64,000 nt of DNA from positions 2,520,501 to 2,584,500 of the forward strand of contig NZ_CP031357.1 in the NCBI RefSeq assembly GCF_003355455.1, in the 5' to 3' direction. Numbering within the stretch: the stretch's first letter is position 1; each line of letters opens with the position of its first letter. The DNA is from Erythrobacter aureus. GTDB lineage: Bacteria; Pseudomonadota; Alphaproteobacteria; Sphingomonadales; Sphingomonadaceae. The notes under the pieces were generated by a model that ran no database searches, was not told the origin of the DNA, and was given only the letters and a program-made list of their open reading frames with translations. The translations under genes were made by a program, and so were the position numbers. Below are positions 52,202-61,272 of this stretch, in pieces.

Positions 52202-52873
52202 ATGACCGACCTGCCATTCGCCATCATCGGCTTCGACCTCGACGGAACCCTGCTCGAAACGCATCGCGATCTCGGTGCGGCCGTCAACCATGCGCTCGAA
52301 CTGGGCGGTTTCGACCCGGTCCCCGCCGACCATGCAAGCGACCTGATCGGCGGCGGGGCCAAGATCATGCTCAAGCAGGCGGTCGATCGGCAAGGCGGGT
52401 TGCCGGACGACGAATTTCGCAAGCTCTACAAGCAGATGCTCGCCTATTACTCCGCAAACAACGCGGTTCACACACAGCCCTATCCCCACGCGCGCGAGGT
52501 GCTGGCCGAGCTTGGCGAACGCGAGATCGCCATGGCGGTGGTGACCAACAAGTTCGAGAGTTTCGCCCGTCAGATCCTTGATACGCTGGACCTTGCGCAG
52601 CATTTCGTCGCGATCATCGGCGGCGATACGATAGGCAAGGGGCGCGCCAAACCCGCGCCGGACCCGATCTTCGAAGCGATCAGGCGCGGCGGCGGTGGCA
52701 GCCTCGCCTTCGTCGGCGACAGCTCCTATGACGTCAGGTCGGCACGCGCCGCCGATGTACCGGTGGTCGGCGCACGCTACGGCTATTGCGACAAGCCGCG
52801 CGGGGAACTGGGCGCGGATGCCGAGATCGATTCGCTCGCCGAGCTGATTCCAGCGCTTGCCCGTTTGGGGTAA
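52202..52873 (+). CDS. gph: Phosphoglycolate phosphatase, HAD family
   Basis: A 223-residue HAD hydrolase. Motif I is FDLDGTLLET with Asp12 and Asp14, motif II VVTNKF, motif III GRAKPAPDP, motif IV FVGDSSYDV. The layout is that of Gph, which removes phosphoglycolate formed during DNA repair. It is divergent from glmU with about 60 bases between starts. Confidence 0.9.
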   Translation: MTDLPFAIIGFDLDGTLLETHRDLGAAVNHALELGGFDPVPADHASDLIGGGAKIMLKQAVDRQGGLPDDEFRKLYKQMLAYYSANNAVHTQPYPHAREVLAELGEREIAMAVVTNKFESFARQILDTLDLAQHFVAIIGGDTIGKGRAKPAPDPIFEAIRRGGGGSLAFVGDSSYDVRSARAADVPVVGARYGYCDKPRGELGADAEIDSLAELIPALARLG

Positions 52874-52958
52874 GCAACCCGCCGCTACGGAATCGCGGCC
52901 CACCATACCCGGTGTTGCAAGTGCGAAGGGAACGTGCCACCTCACGCGCCAATTGACC

Positions 52959-52968
52959 TTTACGTAAA
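52959..52968. promoter_or_regulatory. TTTACGTAAA palindrome before the SDR gene
   Basis: A perfect 10-bp palindrome 21 bases before the SDR ATG, directly after a TTGACC box (52953-52958). It continues as TTTACGTAAACGATAAAG. I recall similar ACGTAAACG-type sites before acyl-CoA or branched-chain degradation genes in proteobacteria (LiuR-like), but did not verify this. Confidence 0.45.
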
Positions 52969-52989
52969 CGATAAAGCAGGAGCAGCCCC

Positions 52990-53919
52990 ATGAGCATCGA
53001 TTTCAAGGACAAGGTAGCTATCGTCACCGGCGCAGGCGGCGGTCTGGGCCGCGAATACGCGCTCGAACTCGCGCGCCGCGGCGCGAAGGTCGTGGTCAAC
53101 GACCTCGGCGGTGCGCGCGACGGCACCGGCCATTCGGACATGGCGCTGCAGGTTGTCGAGGAAATCGAGAAGGCTGGCGGCGAAGCCATGTCGAATGGCG
53201 GCTCGGTCACCGAATTCGAGCAGATGGAAAAAATGGTCGCCGACGCCAAGCAGAAGTGGGGCGGCGTGCACATCGTCATCAACAATGCCGGCGTGCTGCG
53301 CGACAAGACCTTCGCCAAGATGACGATGGACGATTTCGAATTCGTCGTCGACGTGCACCTCAACGGTTCGGCCAATGTCGCCAAGGCCGCCTGGGAAACC
53401 ATGCGCGAGCAGGCCTATGGCCGCATCCTCATGACCGCATCGTCGACCGGCCTGTTCGGCAATTTCGGCCAGGCGAACTACGGCGCCGCCAAGCTCGGCC
53501 TCGCGGGCCTCACCAAGACGCTCCAGCTCGAAGGCGCGAAGTACAATATCAAGGTCAACACGATTTCGCCGGTCGCCGGCACGCGCATGACCGAAGACCT
53601 GTTCCCCGAAGAAGCCTTCAAGCTGTTCGATCCGGTGAATGTGGTTCCGGCCGCGCTCTTCCTCGTCAGCGAGGACGCGCCGACCAACGCCATTGTCGGC
53701 GCGGGCGCAGGCGGCTTCCACAGCGCCTGGACCGTCATGAACGACGCCGTGTGGCTCAAGGACGAAGACCGCACTGTCGAAGGTTTCGCCGCCAATTGGG
53801 ACAAGATCAGCGAATTCTCGAACCTCAAGGCCCCGCAATCGGGTAGCGAGCAGTCGGGCGCAATCCTGACCGCGATGCAGAAGGTCACCGGCACCGGGCC
53901 GGGCAGCGCCCGCGGCTAA
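52990..53919 (+). CDS. SDR family oxidoreductase, MFE-2/HSD17B4-like
   Basis: A 309-residue short-chain dehydrogenase. NAD motif TGAGGGLG at 13-20, VVNDLGGARDGTG (typical of the peroxisomal multifunctional enzyme type 2 branch), and the catalytic YGAAK. The likely substrate is a 3-hydroxyacyl-CoA in fatty acid breakdown. AGGAG lies 8 bases before the ATG. The C-terminal 60 residues extend beyond the usual SDR core. Confidence 0.9.
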   Translation: MSIDFKDKVAIVTGAGGGLGREYALELARRGAKVVVNDLGGARDGTGHSDMALQVVEEIEKAGGEAMSNGGSVTEFEQMEKMVADAKQKWGGVHIVINNAGVLRDKTFAKMTMDDFEFVVDVHLNGSANVAKAAWETMREQAYGRILMTASSTGLFGNFGQANYGAAKLGLAGLTKTLQLEGAKYNIKVNTISPVAGTRMTEDLFPEEAFKLFDPVNVVPAALFLVSEDAPTNAIVGAGAGGFHSAWTVMNDAVWLKDEDRTVEGFAANWDKISEFSNLKAPQSGSEQSGAILTAMQKVTGTGPGSARG

Positions 53920-53938
53920 ACTGCCGGATACGCTTCGC

Positions 53939-53972
53939 AAAAGGGGCTCGTGCTGCGGCACGGGCCTTTTTT
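53939..53972. terminator. Bidirectional terminator between SDR and DUF2794 genes
   Basis: The left arm 53943-53953 (GGGGCTCGTGC) pairs with 53958-53968 (one or more G-T pairs), extended by A4/T4 on the flanks; six T follow. It serves the SDR gene and, read from the other side, the convergent DUF2794 gene. Confidence 0.85.
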
Positions 53973-53979
53973 CGTGCAG

Positions 53980-54330
53980 CTATTGATCGATCGCCTTGAG
54001 CAGGCGGCGTTCGACCGGCGCGATCACGCCCGGCAGTTCGTGGCCGCGCTTGAGCACCTGGCCATGTTCGCCGAACAGCGTCCACATACCCTGTTTGTTG
54101 CGCAGGGCCGGGCGTTTCTCGATCCGCGCCTGCGGACGTTCGGCGGCGCGCCGAAAAGCAGCGAACACGGCGAAATCCCGGGTGAAATCCATCGCATAGT
54201 CGCGCCACTCACCGGCAGCGACCATGCGCCCGTAGAGATCGAGAATACGGGTCAGTTCGTCGCGACTGAAGCCGATCTGCTGGGGTTTGCGACCCGGGAA
54301 TGCGACGACCGTCTCGCCGAGGAAGCTCAT
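53980..54330 (-). CDS. DUF2794 protein
   Basis: A 116-residue soluble protein: FSRDELTRILDLYGRMVAAG, then AFRRAAERPQARIEKRPALR and a C-terminal GVIAPVERRLLKAIDQ. The DUF2794 family is confined to alphaproteobacteria, and its role is unknown. Its ATG overlaps the cysE stop by one base (TGATG), so it is translated with cysE. Confidence 0.85.
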   Translation of the reverse strand: MSFLGETVVAFPGRKPQQIGFSRDELTRILDLYGRMVAAGEWRDYAMDFTRDFAVFAAFRRAAERPQARIEKRPALRNKQGMWTLFGEHGQVLKRGHELPGVIAPVERRLLKAIDQ

Positions 54331-55019
54331 CAATCCTCGGTCCCGCTGCGCCGCGCCGGTTCGCGTTCGGCACGCAATGCTTCGATTTCGCTGCGGAGCG
54401 ATTTCAGCTCTCCCTCCAGCTTCTCGATACAATCGCGGCTCGGCTCGCACGGATCGTCGCAAGGCGTGCCGTAGGGGATGAACTCCTTCACCCACTCTTC
54501 CGCCGGAACCAGTGTGCTGCGCGCCTTGAGGCCGATCATGGTCGCCCCTTCGGGCACTTCGTCGGTGACGACGGCATTGGCCCCGATGCGCGCGCGGCGG
54601 CCGATGGTGATCGGCCCGATAACCTGTGCGCCCGAACCGATGATGACCTCGTCCGAGATAGTCGGATGGCGCTTGCCGCCCTTGCCGTTCGTCGGGTTGG
54701 TGCCGCCCAGCGTTACGCATTGGTAGATGGTCACATTGTCGCCGATTTCGGCGGTTTCGCCGATGACCGAGAAGCCGTGATCGATAAACAGATTCTTGCC
54801 GATCTTGGCGCCGGGATGAATGTCGATCGCAGTCAGCCAGCGGCTCCAGTGATTGACCAGCCGCGCCAGAAAAAACAGTTCGGCCTCGAACAGCCAATGC
54901 GCGATACGATGATAGAAGACCGCCCACACGCCGGGATAGGTCAACACCTCCCAGCGGCTGCGAGGGGCCGGATCGCGTGCCTTCACGCTGTCGAGATAGG
55001 CGACAAGCCGTTCGAACAT
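54330..55019 (-). CDS. cysE: Serine O-acetyltransferase
   Basis: A 229-residue enzyme making O-acetylserine for cysteine synthesis. The hexapeptide beta helix runs from AIDIHPGAKIGKNLFIDHG through TIYQCVTLGGTNPTNGKGGK to GANAVVTDEV; catalytic His is in DHGFSVIGE. The C-terminus has a Cys-containing stretch (GTPCDDPCEPSRDCIEKLE) and a charged helix, so it is longer than minimal SATs. It is coupled to DUF2794. Confidence 0.93.
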   Translation of the reverse strand: MFERLVAYLDSVKARDPAPRSRWEVLTYPGVWAVFYHRIAHWLFEAELFFLARLVNHWSRWLTAIDIHPGAKIGKNLFIDHGFSVIGETAEIGDNVTIYQCVTLGGTNPTNGKGGKRHPTISDEVIIGSGAQVIGPITIGRRARIGANAVVTDEVPEGATMIGLKARSTLVPAEEWVKEFIPYGTPCDDPCEPSRDCIEKLEGELKSLRSEIEALRAEREPARRSGTED

Positions 55020-55045
55020 CAGGCTATTCTCCCATTTGGGGGCGA

Positions 55046-55660
55046 TTAAAGCAAGCGGCCCTGATCCGGCCCCTGGACCGCCTCCAGCGCGTCCCGCCAG
55101 ATAGATAGGGTTGCCGGAACCTGCCGTTCAAGGCTGAGCCGGTCGATTTCGGCGACGATTTTCTCTATCGCGGCGTAGCTGCGCTCCATCCGCGGGACGA
55201 GATAGGCGGGTGCGCCCTCGCCCAATGCGAGACCCCGCTGGGCCGCATGGGAGAGCATCAGATCCGCAGCCAATGCGTCATCGGGTGGGCCGATCCGCAG
55301 TTGCAAGGCCGCGCCCATCCGGCTGCGCAGATCGGGAAGCGTAATGTCCCACCGTTCCCCGCCTGCCACCAGCAGCAGCGGAAGCCCGCTTTCCTGCGCG
55401 CGGTTCCAGCGATGGAAGATCTCTGTCTCGTCGAACGTGACAACATCATCCATCACCGCGTCGGGATGATGTCCGGCGAACCAGCGCGCGAACAGCGATT
55501 TGCCCGATCGCGGAGGGCCATGGAGGATCGCGGTACGAAACGGCCAGTTCTCCGGTGCGCCAAGCGCTTCGGCAACCGCGCGGTTGCTCGATCCGATGAC
55601 TATACTCGCGGGCTCCCCCGAACCGGCGGGACTCAGCGGGAGAGCGATTTGCGAGGCCAC
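55046..55660 (-). CDS. HdaA/DnaA-like regulatory ATPase
   Basis: A 204-residue protein of the short DnaA-like (HdaA/Hda) group: it begins with a clamp-binding-like QIALPLSP, has Walker A GPPRSGKS at 48-55 and a lid region with RMGAALQLRI. HdaA stimulates ATP hydrolysis of DnaA to limit new rounds of replication. The DNA-binding domain IV of DnaA is absent, as expected. It lies 12 bases after the DUF2066-like gene. Confidence 0.88.
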   Translation of the reverse strand: MASQIALPLSPAGSGEPASIVIGSSNRAVAEALGAPENWPFRTAILHGPPRSGKSLFARWFAGHHPDAVMDDVVTFDETEIFHRWNRAQESGLPLLLVAGGERWDITLPDLRSRMGAALQLRIGPPDDALAADLMLSHAAQRGLALGEGAPAYLVPRMERSYAAIEKIVAEIDRLSLERQVPATLSIWRDALEAVQGPDQGRLL

Positions 55661-55672
55661 CGCTCTCGCGTC

Positions 55673-56944
55673 TCAGCGGCTGATGGCAAGCGCGTTGCTG
55701 CCCTGATTCACGGTGAAACCGCGCGCGCGCAGGGCTTCGGCCAATTGCCCGATCGACCCCGAATAGCTCACCGTCATTACCGAAGTCCCGCCGATCGCCG
55801 TGCTGCGGATGCCGGTGCTGCGAACGCCGGGCGTCCCCCTCACCGCGCTGACCGCGCCATCGAAGGCAGCGGCATCGGGCGTAGCGACCTGGACGGTATA
55901 GAGTGCGACCGAACCTTCGGGAGGCGGCGTGCGGACCGGCGCCGCAGTGATGGCATCCCCGCTTTCGGCGGTCGGTTCCGAAGCGGCGGCGGCAGCCTGT
56001 TCCTGCGCGCGCAGCGCGCGGCCCAGCTCGAGCAGTCGCTGAAGCGCCGGGTCGAGCTCGGGCGTGCCGATATTGAGCGTGGGGTCGGGTCGAAGTTTGC
56101 CATCCGCGAGGGCAAGTTCGAAAATGCGATCGAACCGGACGACCGCACGTTCGAGCATGACCGGCAGTTCGGCAGGCGACGCGGCGGTCATATCGAATTC
56201 GTCGAGAAATGTGTTGTCGGGGCCGAAGCGCGCAGTGAACGTCCCTTCGATCGGGCCGCCGGGATAAGTGTAGCGCAGCTTGGCGATAGGTATGAGCACA
56301 TCCGCTGCACCGAACTGGTCGAGCGCATTGCGCCACCAGGTCCGGCTGCGGCGCCCGGTCTGACCGTAGGTGAGAAGAAGCGAATCGCCCCCAGCCCCCG
56401 TTGGCCTTACGTAATCGATCCGGCTTTGCCCCGCCTGATATTCGGCCCAGGCACGCTGCCAGGGGTTGCGCCGTTCATAGACCATCTGGGTGCCGGCCGA
56501 GACCGTGACCGGAAGCAGCAGCATCGGGGCCGACCGCTGGGCTTCGCCTTCCGAACCGAGATAGCGCGAGGCGCGCTGGCGATCGAACACGACCCCGAGC
56601 GTGGCGATATAGCGCTTCGGCCCAAGCCGTTCGCGCTCGATCACGATGGCGGAAACAAGACCTTCTATCTGCGAATCGCTCAGTTGTGGTCCATCCAGTT
56701 TCTCCCAGGCTTTGCGCTGCGCCTCTTCCCATGCCTGCGCGCGCGCCTCGCTCCCGCTATCCGCGCGCACGTCCACCTCTATGCCCGAAACCTGTATATC
56801 GCTGGTGGAGGCAACCGGCGCGATCCCGCGCTCTCCCCCGACCTGGGCCAGGACAGCCACGCCCAGCATCGCGAGCAGGGCGAGTATCAGCGCCAAAACG
56901 GCGGGGCGGCGAAAGGCTGGATGGATGGAAATAGCGTGGCTCAT
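55673..56944 (-). CDS. Exported DUF2066-like protein
   Basis: A 423-residue protein with an N-terminal membrane or signal segment (VLALILALLAMLGVAVLAQV). Residues 40-290 look like DUF2066 (VDVRADSGSEARAQAWEEAQ, GQTGRRSRTWWRNALDQFG); the C-terminal 110 residues form a separate alpha/beta domain after a Pro/Ala linker (VALYTVQVATPDAAAFDGAV). Function unknown. ATG 56944 is chosen because upstream frame is antisense to purM. It is co-directional with the HdaA-like gene. Confidence 0.78.
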   Translation of the reverse strand: MSHAISIHPAFRRPAVLALILALLAMLGVAVLAQVGGERGIAPVASTSDIQVSGIEVDVRADSGSEARAQAWEEAQRKAWEKLDGPQLSDSQIEGLVSAIVIERERLGPKRYIATLGVVFDRQRASRYLGSEGEAQRSAPMLLLPVTVSAGTQMVYERRNPWQRAWAEYQAGQSRIDYVRPTGAGGDSLLLTYGQTGRRSRTWWRNALDQFGAADVLIPIAKLRYTYPGGPIEGTFTARFGPDNTFLDEFDMTAASPAELPVMLERAVVRFDRIFELALADGKLRPDPTLNIGTPELDPALQRLLELGRALRAQEQAAAAASEPTAESGDAITAAPVRTPPPEGSVALYTVQVATPDAAAFDGAVSAVRGTPGVRSTGIRSTAIGGTSVMTVSYSGSIGQLAEALRARGFTVNQGSNALAISR

Positions 56945-57013
56945 GGGGAAAACAGGCCGCCTTTTGCCGAAAGGCAACTGGAAATCCAAGCGCGAATGCG
57001 TAAGGCGGAAAGG

Positions 57014-58123
57014 ATGAGCGACCAACCGAGCAGCAATACGCCATCCTACACCTATGAGCAGGCCGGTGTCTCGATCGAAGCGGGCAATGCGCTCGTCAAG
57101 GCGATCAGCCCTCTGGTGAAAGCGACGATGCGCCCCGGTGCTGACGGCGAAATCGGCGGTTTCGGGGGCTTTTTCGATCCCAAGGCCGCGGGCTACAAGG
57201 ACCCGCTGCTGGTCGCAGGCAATGATGGTGTGGGCACCAAGCTCAAGCTCGCCATCGACAGCGACAAACACGATACTGTCGGGATCGATCTCGTCGCCAT
57301 GTGCGTCAACGATCTCATCGTCCAGGGTGCGGAGCCGCTGTTCTTCCTCGACTATTTTGCCACCGGCAAGCTTGAAAACGGCGTTGCCGAGCGCGTGATC
57401 GCGGGCATTGCCGAAGGCTGCACCAAGGCCGGATGCGCGCTCATCGGCGGCGAGACCGCGGAAATGCCCGGTATGTACGCCGAAGGGGATTACGACCTCG
57501 CCGGCTTCTGCGTCGGCGCGGTCGAACGCGGCGAGCAATTGACCGGCGAGCGTGTCGCACCGGGCCATATCCTCCTCGGCCTTGCCAGTTCGGGGGTCCA
57601 TTCGAACGGCTATTCGCTGGTCCGCAAGCTGGCGGCGGACAAGTTCTGGAAACTCGACCGACCAGCGCTGTTCGACCGTGATCGCCTGCTGATCGATGCG
57701 CTGATCGAGCCTACCCGAATCTACGTGAAGAGCCTGCTGCCTGTCGTGCGCGACGGGCTGATCGACGCGCTGGCGCATATCACGGGCGGCGGTCTGCTGG
57801 AAAATATCCCACGCGTTCTGCCCGAAGGCGCGCATGCCGAAGTCGATGCCGACGGGTGGGAGCAACCCGGTCTGATGGCCTTCTTGCAGGCCCAGGGAAA
57901 TATCGAACCGGGTGAAATGGCGCGCACGTTCAATTGCGGTGTCGGCATGGTGCTCGCCGTCGATCCGGCGAATGCCGAAATCGTGCGCAGCCGCCTTGAG
58001 GAGGCAGGCGAAACAGTGCTGGCAATCGGCCGGATCGCCGAAGGGGACAAGGGCTGCACCGTACGCGGTTCTGCCGGAACCTGGGCTGCACGCGAAGGCT
58101 GGACGGCGACCCACATTGCCTGA
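57014..58123 (+). CDS. purM: Phosphoribosylformylglycinamidine cyclo-ligase
   Basis: A 369-residue AIR synthetase of purine synthesis. Motifs AGNDGVGTKLKLA, GGETAEMPGMY and HITGGGLLENIPRVLP are present. ATG 57014 follows AAGG. The stop overlaps the TTG start of purN by 8 bases, so both steps are made together. Confidence 0.97.
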   Translation: MSDQPSSNTPSYTYEQAGVSIEAGNALVKAISPLVKATMRPGADGEIGGFGGFFDPKAAGYKDPLLVAGNDGVGTKLKLAIDSDKHDTVGIDLVAMCVNDLIVQGAEPLFFLDYFATGKLENGVAERVIAGIAEGCTKAGCALIGGETAEMPGMYAEGDYDLAGFCVGAVERGEQLTGERVAPGHILLGLASSGVHSNGYSLVRKLAADKFWKLDRPALFDRDRLLIDALIEPTRIYVKSLLPVVRDGLIDALAHITGGGLLENIPRVLPEGAHAEVDADGWEQPGLMAFLQAQGNIEPGEMARTFNCGVGMVLAVDPANAEIVRSRLEEAGETVLAIGRIAEGDKGCTVRGSAGTWAAREGWTATHIA

Positions 58124-59093
58124 TCCAGGCCCCGATAAGGCCAAGGTCGCCATCTTCGTATCCGGCAAGGGAACGAACATGGCAGCCCTGCTCTACGCCA
58201 GCCGCCTGCCCGGCTCCGCCTATAAAATCGTGCTCGTCGCCGCCAATGACCCCGAAGCGGAAGCCCTGACACTGGCCGAGGCAGAGGGTGTCGCGACCTT
58301 TTCCCTCTCGCACAGAGGCATCGCCCGCGCGGAACATGATGCGGCTATGGAGCGGGCCGTGCTCGATGCCGAGGCCCAATATATCGTGCTGGCCGGTTAC
58401 ATGCGCATCCTAACGCCGGAATTCGTTGGGCGCTGGGAAGGGCGGATGCTCAACATCCATCCCTCTCTCCTTCCGAAATACCCCGGGCTCGACACCCACG
58501 CTCGCGCAATCCAGGCGGGCGACACTCATGCAGGCGCAACCGTCCATCTGGTCACCGAGGAACTCGATGCGGGCGAGGCATTGGGCCAAGTCGAGGTCGC
58601 GATCTGGCCGAACGACACGGCAGAAAAGCTCGCCAACCGTGTCCGGGTGGCCGAACATCAGCTATATTCCCGAGTGCTCTCGGACTACGTCTCGCGCGGG
58701 AACGACCCGGAATACCTGCTGGAACGCGTGCGCGAATGCGCGCTCGCCCTGCCCCGGACATATGAGCGGGAGAGCCACGGCGCGCCGGGATTCCGTGTGG
58801 GAGCCGAGAAGTCGGGCAAATTCTTCGCCTATTTCTCCGACCGGCATCACGGTACGCCGCATATCTGTCTGCTGGTGAAATGCTCGAGCCAGGACGAACT
58901 CGAAAACCTCGTCGAAACCCAGCCGCAAACCTATCACCGGCCTGCCTATTACGGAGCGAGTGGCTGGATCGGCGTGATCCTCAACCGCCCCGATGTCGAT
59001 TGGGACGATGTGGCCGAATGGCTCGAACGGAGCTGGCGCCTGATGGCACCCAAAAGCGTGACCAAACTGCTCGACGCGGCGGACACGTTCTAG
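58116..59093 (+). CDS. purN: Phosphoribosylglycinamide formyltransferase fused to a MmcQ/YjbR domain
   Basis: A 325-residue protein. Residues 1-190 are PurN: IFVSGKGTNMAAL, then LNIHPSLLPKYPGLDTHARA and THAGATVHLVTEELDAG with the catalytic Asn/His/Asp. From about 195 an MmcQ/YjbR domain follows in the same frame (ERVRECALALPRTYERESHG, then WDDVAEWLERSWRLMAPKSV). YjbR proteins have a CyaY-like fold with a DNA-binding surface. The start is TTG 58116, overlapping purM; no ATG fits the PurN start. Confidence 0.9.
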   Translation: MPDPGPDKAKVAIFVSGKGTNMAALLYASRLPGSAYKIVLVAANDPEAEALTLAEAEGVATFSLSHRGIARAEHDAAMERAVLDAEAQYIVLAGYMRILTPEFVGRWEGRMLNIHPSLLPKYPGLDTHARAIQAGDTHAGATVHLVTEELDAGEALGQVEVAIWPNDTAEKLANRVRVAEHQLYSRVLSDYVSRGNDPEYLLERVRECALALPRTYERESHGAPGFRVGAEKSGKFFAYFSDRHHGTPHICLLVKCSSQDELENLVETQPQTYHRPAYYGASGWIGVILNRPDVDWDDVAEWLERSWRLMAPKSVTKLLDAADTF

Positions 59094-59099
59094 ACGGTC

Positions 59100-60314
59100 A
59101 TGGCCGCCCCGCCCCGCCCTCATCCCCTGGCACGCGCGAAAGCGGCCCAATGGGCGGATCGCGCCGTACAGGCCTTGTGGGACAAGGGCGTCACGCCAAA
59201 ACCGCCGCTGGACCCCGACTATCTATGGCAAGTCGGCAGCCGGGGGTTCGATACCGAGGATGAGCGTTCGATCAGAAGCGACGCCGAGGTGGACGATTTC
59301 CGCGAACGGCTTGATCGGCTTTGTGCGAGCCTGCGCGACGAGGCGCAGCTCAACGCGCTAGGTCACACCATGGCTTATGGCCAATTGACCTCGGCGATCC
59401 GCAAACGACATGCGCTGGGCCGGTTATGGCGCGACGAACCCGGCCTCGCGCGCGCCGATATCGCCCCTCCGATCATCGTGATCGGTCAGATGCGCGCGGG
59501 CACGACCCGCCTGCATCGGCTTCTGGCCGCCGATCCACGGCATGCGGGCACACGCTTTTGCAACAGCCACGATCCCGTCCCCGCGACACCCGACCTGCGC
59601 CCGCTCAAGGCACGGGCCGCCCTGATCCTTGCGCGGCGCATCAATCCGTGGCTCGAAACCATTCACCCCTTCGGTGCGACACGAATAGACGAGGAAATCG
59701 GCTGGCTTGCGGGCGCGCTCTCCCCCGCCACATTCGAAACGCAATGGCGCATCCCGTCTTTCACCGCTTGGAACGAAGCGCGCGATGCCCGGCCCATCTA
59801 CGTCGAATTTTCGCGAATCCTTCGCACCGATGCGTCGACAATGGGCAATGCGCACCGACCGCGCGTCCTCAAATGCCCGCAATTTTCCGAAGACCTGCCG
59901 AACCTGAGAGCGCAATTTCCCAATGCGAGATTCGTCGTCACGCACCGCGACCATGAAGACGTTCTCGACAGTTCGGTCTCGCTCGTTTCGAGCCAGATGG
60001 CCTTCCAAAGCGATCACGCCGATCTTTCCGCGATCCGGACGGAATGGCGTCGCAAGCTGGTGTTGCGCGATGAACGCCTCCAGGCCCAGCTCACCCCGGA
60101 AACGGATGGCGTGGTTCATGTCGATTTCGATGCATTGGGCCATGACTGGCAGGCCGAGATAGCCCGCACCTACGCGGAATGGGGGATTGAGTTGTCCCGC
60201 GAGGCGCTGCTCGCCATGGTCCGCGAACAGCATATTGCCGCGGCGGGCCATCATCATCGCCACCGAACCGATATTACCCGGTTTGGGTTAAGCCAGAACC
60301 GCGCGAAAGCCTAA
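59100..60314 (+). CDS. Sulfotransferase family protein
   Basis: A 404-residue protein with the PAPS-binding loop IGQMRAGTTRLHRLL (5'-phosphosulfate) and FVVTHRDHEDVLDSSVSL (3'-phosphate). The N-terminal 100 residues are a helical extension. The acceptor is unknown; a lipid or small alcohol is possible. It starts 6 bases after the PurN-YjbR gene and overlaps the convergent NTF2 gene by 4 bases. Confidence 0.88.
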   Translation: MAAPPRPHPLARAKAAQWADRAVQALWDKGVTPKPPLDPDYLWQVGSRGFDTEDERSIRSDAEVDDFRERLDRLCASLRDEAQLNALGHTMAYGQLTSAIRKRHALGRLWRDEPGLARADIAPPIIVIGQMRAGTTRLHRLLAADPRHAGTRFCNSHDPVPATPDLRPLKARAALILARRINPWLETIHPFGATRIDEEIGWLAGALSPATFETQWRIPSFTAWNEARDARPIYVEFSRILRTDASTMGNAHRPRVLKCPQFSEDLPNLRAQFPNARFVVTHRDHEDVLDSSVSLVSSQMAFQSDHADLSAIRTEWRRKLVLRDERLQAQLTPETDGVVHVDFDALGHDWQAEIARTYAEWGIELSREALLAMVREQHIAAAGHHHRHRTDITRFGLSQNRAKA

Positions 60315-60724
60315 GCCTGCATCATCGCGGCAAATTTCGGCAGCGTCATTCCATTGTCGGCCCGTGTGACAGTGATCGCGGAAATAACAGGGCCATCGAA
60401 ATCTACCCGCCACATGGTGTCCCCGGCGACTTCGGCCATGTCGCTTTCGAGATATCCGCGAACCAGCACCGCATCGTCATGCGCATCGATTGTCCGGATG
60501 CGCACCTGAGCGTTGTCGTTGGCATCGCGAAACGCGTCATCGACAGCGAGTATCTCGTCTCGCCCCGTTATCTTCGTGCCGCTAATGTCGACGAAAGCCA
60601 TGTGGTCCGCCATCAAGGGCAGCGCATCGGCATGGTTGCGCGCATTCATCGCATCGACAAAGGCACGAGTCGTCGCAATTCGCCGGTGCTTGCAGCGCAG
60701 GGCAGGGACGATTCTCTTCAACAC
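60311..60724 (-). CDS. NTF2-like (SnoaL) protein
   Basis: Up to 137 residues with the NTF2-like cone fold: TTRAFVDAMNARNHADALPL, MAFVDISGTKITGRDEILAV and a C-terminal beta sheet. The N-terminal 18 residues are basic and start with GTG 60724 or TTG 60721, no ribosome site seen, so the start is uncertain. Family members are small enzymes or binding proteins; no function can be given. Confidence 0.7.
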   Translation of the reverse strand: MLKRIVPALRCKHRRIATTRAFVDAMNARNHADALPLMADHMAFVDISGTKITGRDEILAVDDAFRDANDNAQVRIRTIDAHDDAVLVRGYLESDMAEVAGDTMWRVDFDGPVISAITVTRADNGMTLPKFAAMMQA

Positions 60725-60803
60725 AGCGGGGACGATCCTAACCCAGATCGCCCCCCCAGCATATGGTCTATTGCGAAGCCCGCCTTAACGGGCCGCGGTT
60801 GGC

Positions 60804-61226
60804 CTAGCCGACGATTTCGTCTTCGTTGAAGAAGAAGTCGATCTCGATCTTGGCGTTTTCCTCGCTGTCCGAACCGTGGACCGAGTTCGCTTCGATCGAT
60901 TCGGCATAGGTCTTGCGGATGGTGCCTTCATCGGCATCGGCCGGGTTGGTCGCGCCCATCACGTCACGGTTGCGCTTCACGGCGTCTTCGCCTTCGAGCA
61001 CCTGCACCACGACCGGGCCGGAGATCATGAAATCGACCAGTTCACCGAAGAAGGGGCGTTCCTTGTGGACAGCGTAGAAGCCTTCGGCCTGTTCGCGGGT
61101 CATCTGGATGCGCTTCGACGCGACAACGCGCAGGCCGGCGTCTTCGAGCATCTTGGTAACCGCACCGGTCAGGTTACGGCGGGTGGCATCGGGCTTGATG
61201 ATCGAAAAGGTGCGGGTAACCGCCAT
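60804..61226 (-). CDS. ndk: Nucleoside diphosphate kinase
   Basis: A 140-residue enzyme that moves phosphate between nucleoside di- and triphosphates through His117 (NSVHGSDS). Start VTRTFSIIKPDATRRNLTGA is typical. ATG 61226 follows AAGGAATTCACC. A TAGG-type promoter with a CG-repeat spacer lies at 61273-61301. Confidence 0.97.
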   Translation of the reverse strand: MAVTRTFSIIKPDATRRNLTGAVTKMLEDAGLRVVASKRIQMTREQAEGFYAVHKERPFFGELVDFMISGPVVVQVLEGEDAVKRNRDVMGATNPADADEGTIRKTYAESIEANSVHGSDSEENAKIEIDFFFNEDEIVG

Positions 61227-61272
61227 GGTGAATTCCTTGCGTTCTGTACGGGGGAGAGGGTTCTCGCGCGCG

